From Desulfobulbaceae bacterium (lineage in GTDB: Bacteria > Desulfobacterota > Desulfobulbia > Desulfobulbales > Desulfobulbaceae): 7,200 nt of DNA. Positions within the stretch are counted from its first letter, which is position 1, and each line of letters opens with the position of its first letter. Positions 6,010 to 7,200 of the stretch are shown piece by piece. The notes below the pieces were generated by a model that saw only the letters and a list, made by a program, of their open reading frames with translations, searched no databases and was not told where the DNA came from. The stretch lies in the NCBI GenBank assembly GCA_027011235.1, contig JALVAI010000327.1, forward strand, positions 1 to 7,200. The letters run 5' to 3'. A program made the translations under genes and the position numbers.

Positions 6010-6038
6010 TTGACGCTCCGTGAGGAACGAGCTAAAGT
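6010..6038 (+). promoter_or_regulatory. Candidate sigma70 promoter for the pyrophosphatase gene
   Basis: TTGACG (6010-6015) and TAAAGT (6033-6038) are exactly 17 bp apart, matching the consensus at 5/6 and 4/6. Transcription would begin near 6045 and give a leader of about 93 nt containing a small hairpin, TCGGG-CTT-CCCGA (6058-6070). A second TTGACG at 6040-6045 has no matching -10 element. Confidence 0.45.
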
Positions 6039-6122
6039 TTTGACGTTTTACTCAATATCGGGCTTCCCGAGTTACTATTGTAAGGATGACCGCACCCCAC
6101 TGCAGTCTATAACAACCGATTT

Positions 6123-6130
6123 AAGGAGGA
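6123..6130 (+). promoter_or_regulatory. Near-perfect Shine-Dalgarno site of the pyrophosphatase gene
   Basis: AAGGAGGA, with AGGAGG ending 8 nt before ATG 6138, is close to the full anti-16S complement. It supports this start and suggests high expression. Confidence 0.85.
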
Positions 6131-6137
6131 GTAACCA

Positions 6138-7061
6138 ATGTCTGTGTATGTAACTGGCCACAAAAATCCGGATACCGATTCTGTAACCGCTGCCATCGCC
6201 TATGCCGCCCTGCTGAAGGCCCAGGGAGAAGACGCGATTCCTGCCATGCAGGGTGAGATGAATCCCGAGACCGTTACGGTCCTGGAGCGTTTTGGCGTCA
6301 GCGCCCCTGAAATTATGACCGATGCAACCGGCAAAACAATCGCCCTGGTTGATCACAGCGACCTGAACCAGGCCCCGGATAACCTTGATGCCAATAACGT
6401 GGTTGCCATTATCGACCATCATAAAATTGGTGATGTAACGACCAACAATCCGATTTTCTGCTGTGTCAAACCGGTTGGCTGTACGGGAACAGTCCTCAAA
6501 CAGTTGTATGATATTTCCGGTGTAAGCATAGACGGCAAAGTCGCCGGCCTGATGCTGTCCGCTATCTTGAGCGATACGGTTAATTTCAAGTCGCCCACCT
6601 GTACCGATGAAGACAAGAAAGCCGTGGCCGAACTCAAGGAAATCGCAGGGGTCAGCGATACCGACGAGCTGTTTATGGATATGCTGAAGGCAAAGAGCTC
6701 TGTTGATGGTGTACCTGCCAAGGACCTGCTCAATCGTGATTATAAGGATTTCGATATGAACGGCAACAAGGTTGGTTGCGGGCAGCTGGAGCTGGCAACT
6801 CTGGAGCAGGTTGCCGATATTCGTGATGATTTGCTGAATGCCATGAAAGAGCAGAAAGCAGCCGGTGGCCATCACACCATTTTGTTAATGCTGACAGATG
6901 TTGTCAAAGAGGGTACCGACCTGCTGGTTCTTTCCGATGATCCTTCCATCATTGAAGGCGCATTTGGTGCCAAGATGGACGGTGATTCCATGTGGGTTCC
7001 CGGCATGATGAGCCGGAAAAAACAGGTTGTACCGAATCTGCAAAAGGCTTTTGGCTGCTGA
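6138..7061 (+). CDS. ppaC: Manganese-dependent inorganic pyrophosphatase, family II
   Basis: A 307-aa cytoplasmic DHH-superfamily enzyme that hydrolyses pyrophosphate to two phosphates, normally with Mn2+ or Co2+. The N-terminal metal-binding domain shows GHKNPDTDS (7-15; H8, D12, D14), VDH (71-73; D72), IDHH (92-95; D93-H94-H95) and LSDT (144-147; D146). The C-terminal domain carries SRKKQVVP (292-299), the basic substrate-binding signature. Length matches the short, CBS-less form of the family (about 310 aa), so no adenine-nucleotide regulation through CBS domains is expected. The start is set by a strong Shine-Dalgarno site. The gene has its own likely promoter and no downstream partner in the window. 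In a sulfate reducer it would remove pyrophosphate from ATP sulfurylase and biosynthetic reactions, including nucleotide-sugar formation; this role is inferred. Confidence 0.97.
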   Translation: MSVYVTGHKNPDTDSVTAAIAYAALLKAQGEDAIPAMQGEMNPETVTVLERFGVSAPEIMTDATGKTIALVDHSDLNQAPDNLDANNVVAIIDHHKIGDVTTNNPIFCCVKPVGCTGTVLKQLYDISGVSIDGKVAGLMLSAILSDTVNFKSPTCTDEDKKAVAELKEIAGVSDTDELFMDMLKAKSSVDGVPAKDLLNRDYKDFDMNGNKVGCGQLELATLEQVADIRDDLLNAMKEQKAAGGHHTILLMLTDVVKEGTDLLVLSDDPSIIEGAFGAKMDGDSMWVPGMMSRKKQVVPNLQKAFGC

Positions 7062-7076
7062 TAGTCGTAGCTGTGA

Positions 7077-7200
7077 TGGCGTCGTAAAAACTTCGATCTA
7101 CTGCGTCGTGTGTCCTGTGGCGATTCTCGACATACTACATGTATAGTCAAGACCCGCCACAGAACACTACTCCTTGTATATCTGTGTTTTTACTTAGCCA
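7077..7200. repeat. Imperfect 124-bp palindromic element, MITE-like (may continue past the window)
   Basis: The two halves are reverse complements in the same register from both ends. TGGC-nnn-GTAAAAAC (7077-7091) matches the reverse complement of 7186-7200. Inward, GAT-n-TAC and part of GTGT also match, then CTGTGGCG (7115-7122) pairs with CGCCACAG (7155-7162). Near the centre GAC-ATAC pairs with GTAT-a-GTC around TACAT. There is no coding capacity. Matching ends on a folding non-coding unit are typical of miniature inverted-repeat elements or large palindromic intergenic repeats. It starts 15 bp after the pyrophosphatase stop and could also end that transcript. Target duplication cannot be judged because the right edge is the window end. 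Confidence 0.6.

Noticed and set aside
5950..6153. 67-codon frame in the intergenic region, from TTG, overlapping the start of ppaC
   Set aside because: It has a weak start codon, no Shine-Dalgarno site, runs through the ppaC promoter and ribosome site, and its composition does not resemble a protein.
6075..6875. 266-codon open frame on the - strand opposite the pyrophosphatase gene
   Set aside because: The opposite strand has all family II pyrophosphatase motifs and a strong ribosome site; this frame has neither a motif nor a start signal.

Overview
The window looks like chromosomal DNA of an anaerobic Gram-negative bacterium, most likely a sulfate- or sulfur-metabolising member of Desulfobacterota (former Deltaproteobacteria; a Desulfobulbales-like organism is my best guess). 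This is inferred from the combination of a CooC-type nickel-insertion ATPase, a manganese-dependent family II pyrophosphatase, a BI-1 membrane protein and a WbaP/WcaJ-type polysaccharide locus. No taxonomic marker is present.

Positions 1-2744 (+ strand) are the distal end of a surface-polysaccharide operon. It holds the C-terminus of one GT2 glycosyltransferase, a complete rhamnosyltransferase-like GT2 enzyme overlapping it, a possible 33-codon mini-ORF with a very good ribosome binding site, and a 476-aa polyisoprenyl-phosphate hexose-1-phosphate transferase. The last enzyme would load the first sugar phosphate on the lipid carrier and the GT2 enzymes would extend the chain.

Positions 2781-3542 (- strand) encode a CooC-like P-loop ATPase convergent with the polysaccharide operon. 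Its upstream region is unusual, with A-tracts and a hairpin. From 3805 to 4518 (+) lies a seven-helix BI-1/YccA-type protein with its own likely promoter and a good Shine-Dalgarno site. It converges on an unrecognised membrane-anchored protein (4615-5685, -). The junction, about 4552-4664, is packed with inverted repeats that run into the end of the unknown gene.

Positions 5686-6137 are a 450-bp divergent intergenic region. It contains a likely - strand promoter with a palindrome at its predicted start point, a block of competing inverted and direct repeats (5835-5924) that no gene explains, and a likely + strand promoter for the manganese pyrophosphatase gene (6138-7061). The window ends with a 124-bp imperfect palindrome (7077-7200) that resembles a non-coding mobile or repetitive element.

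Nothing here is clearly a new defence or mobile system. The best candidates for undescribed biology are the structured region at 5835-5924, the terminal palindromic element, the unknown anchored protein and the mini-ORF at 1203.
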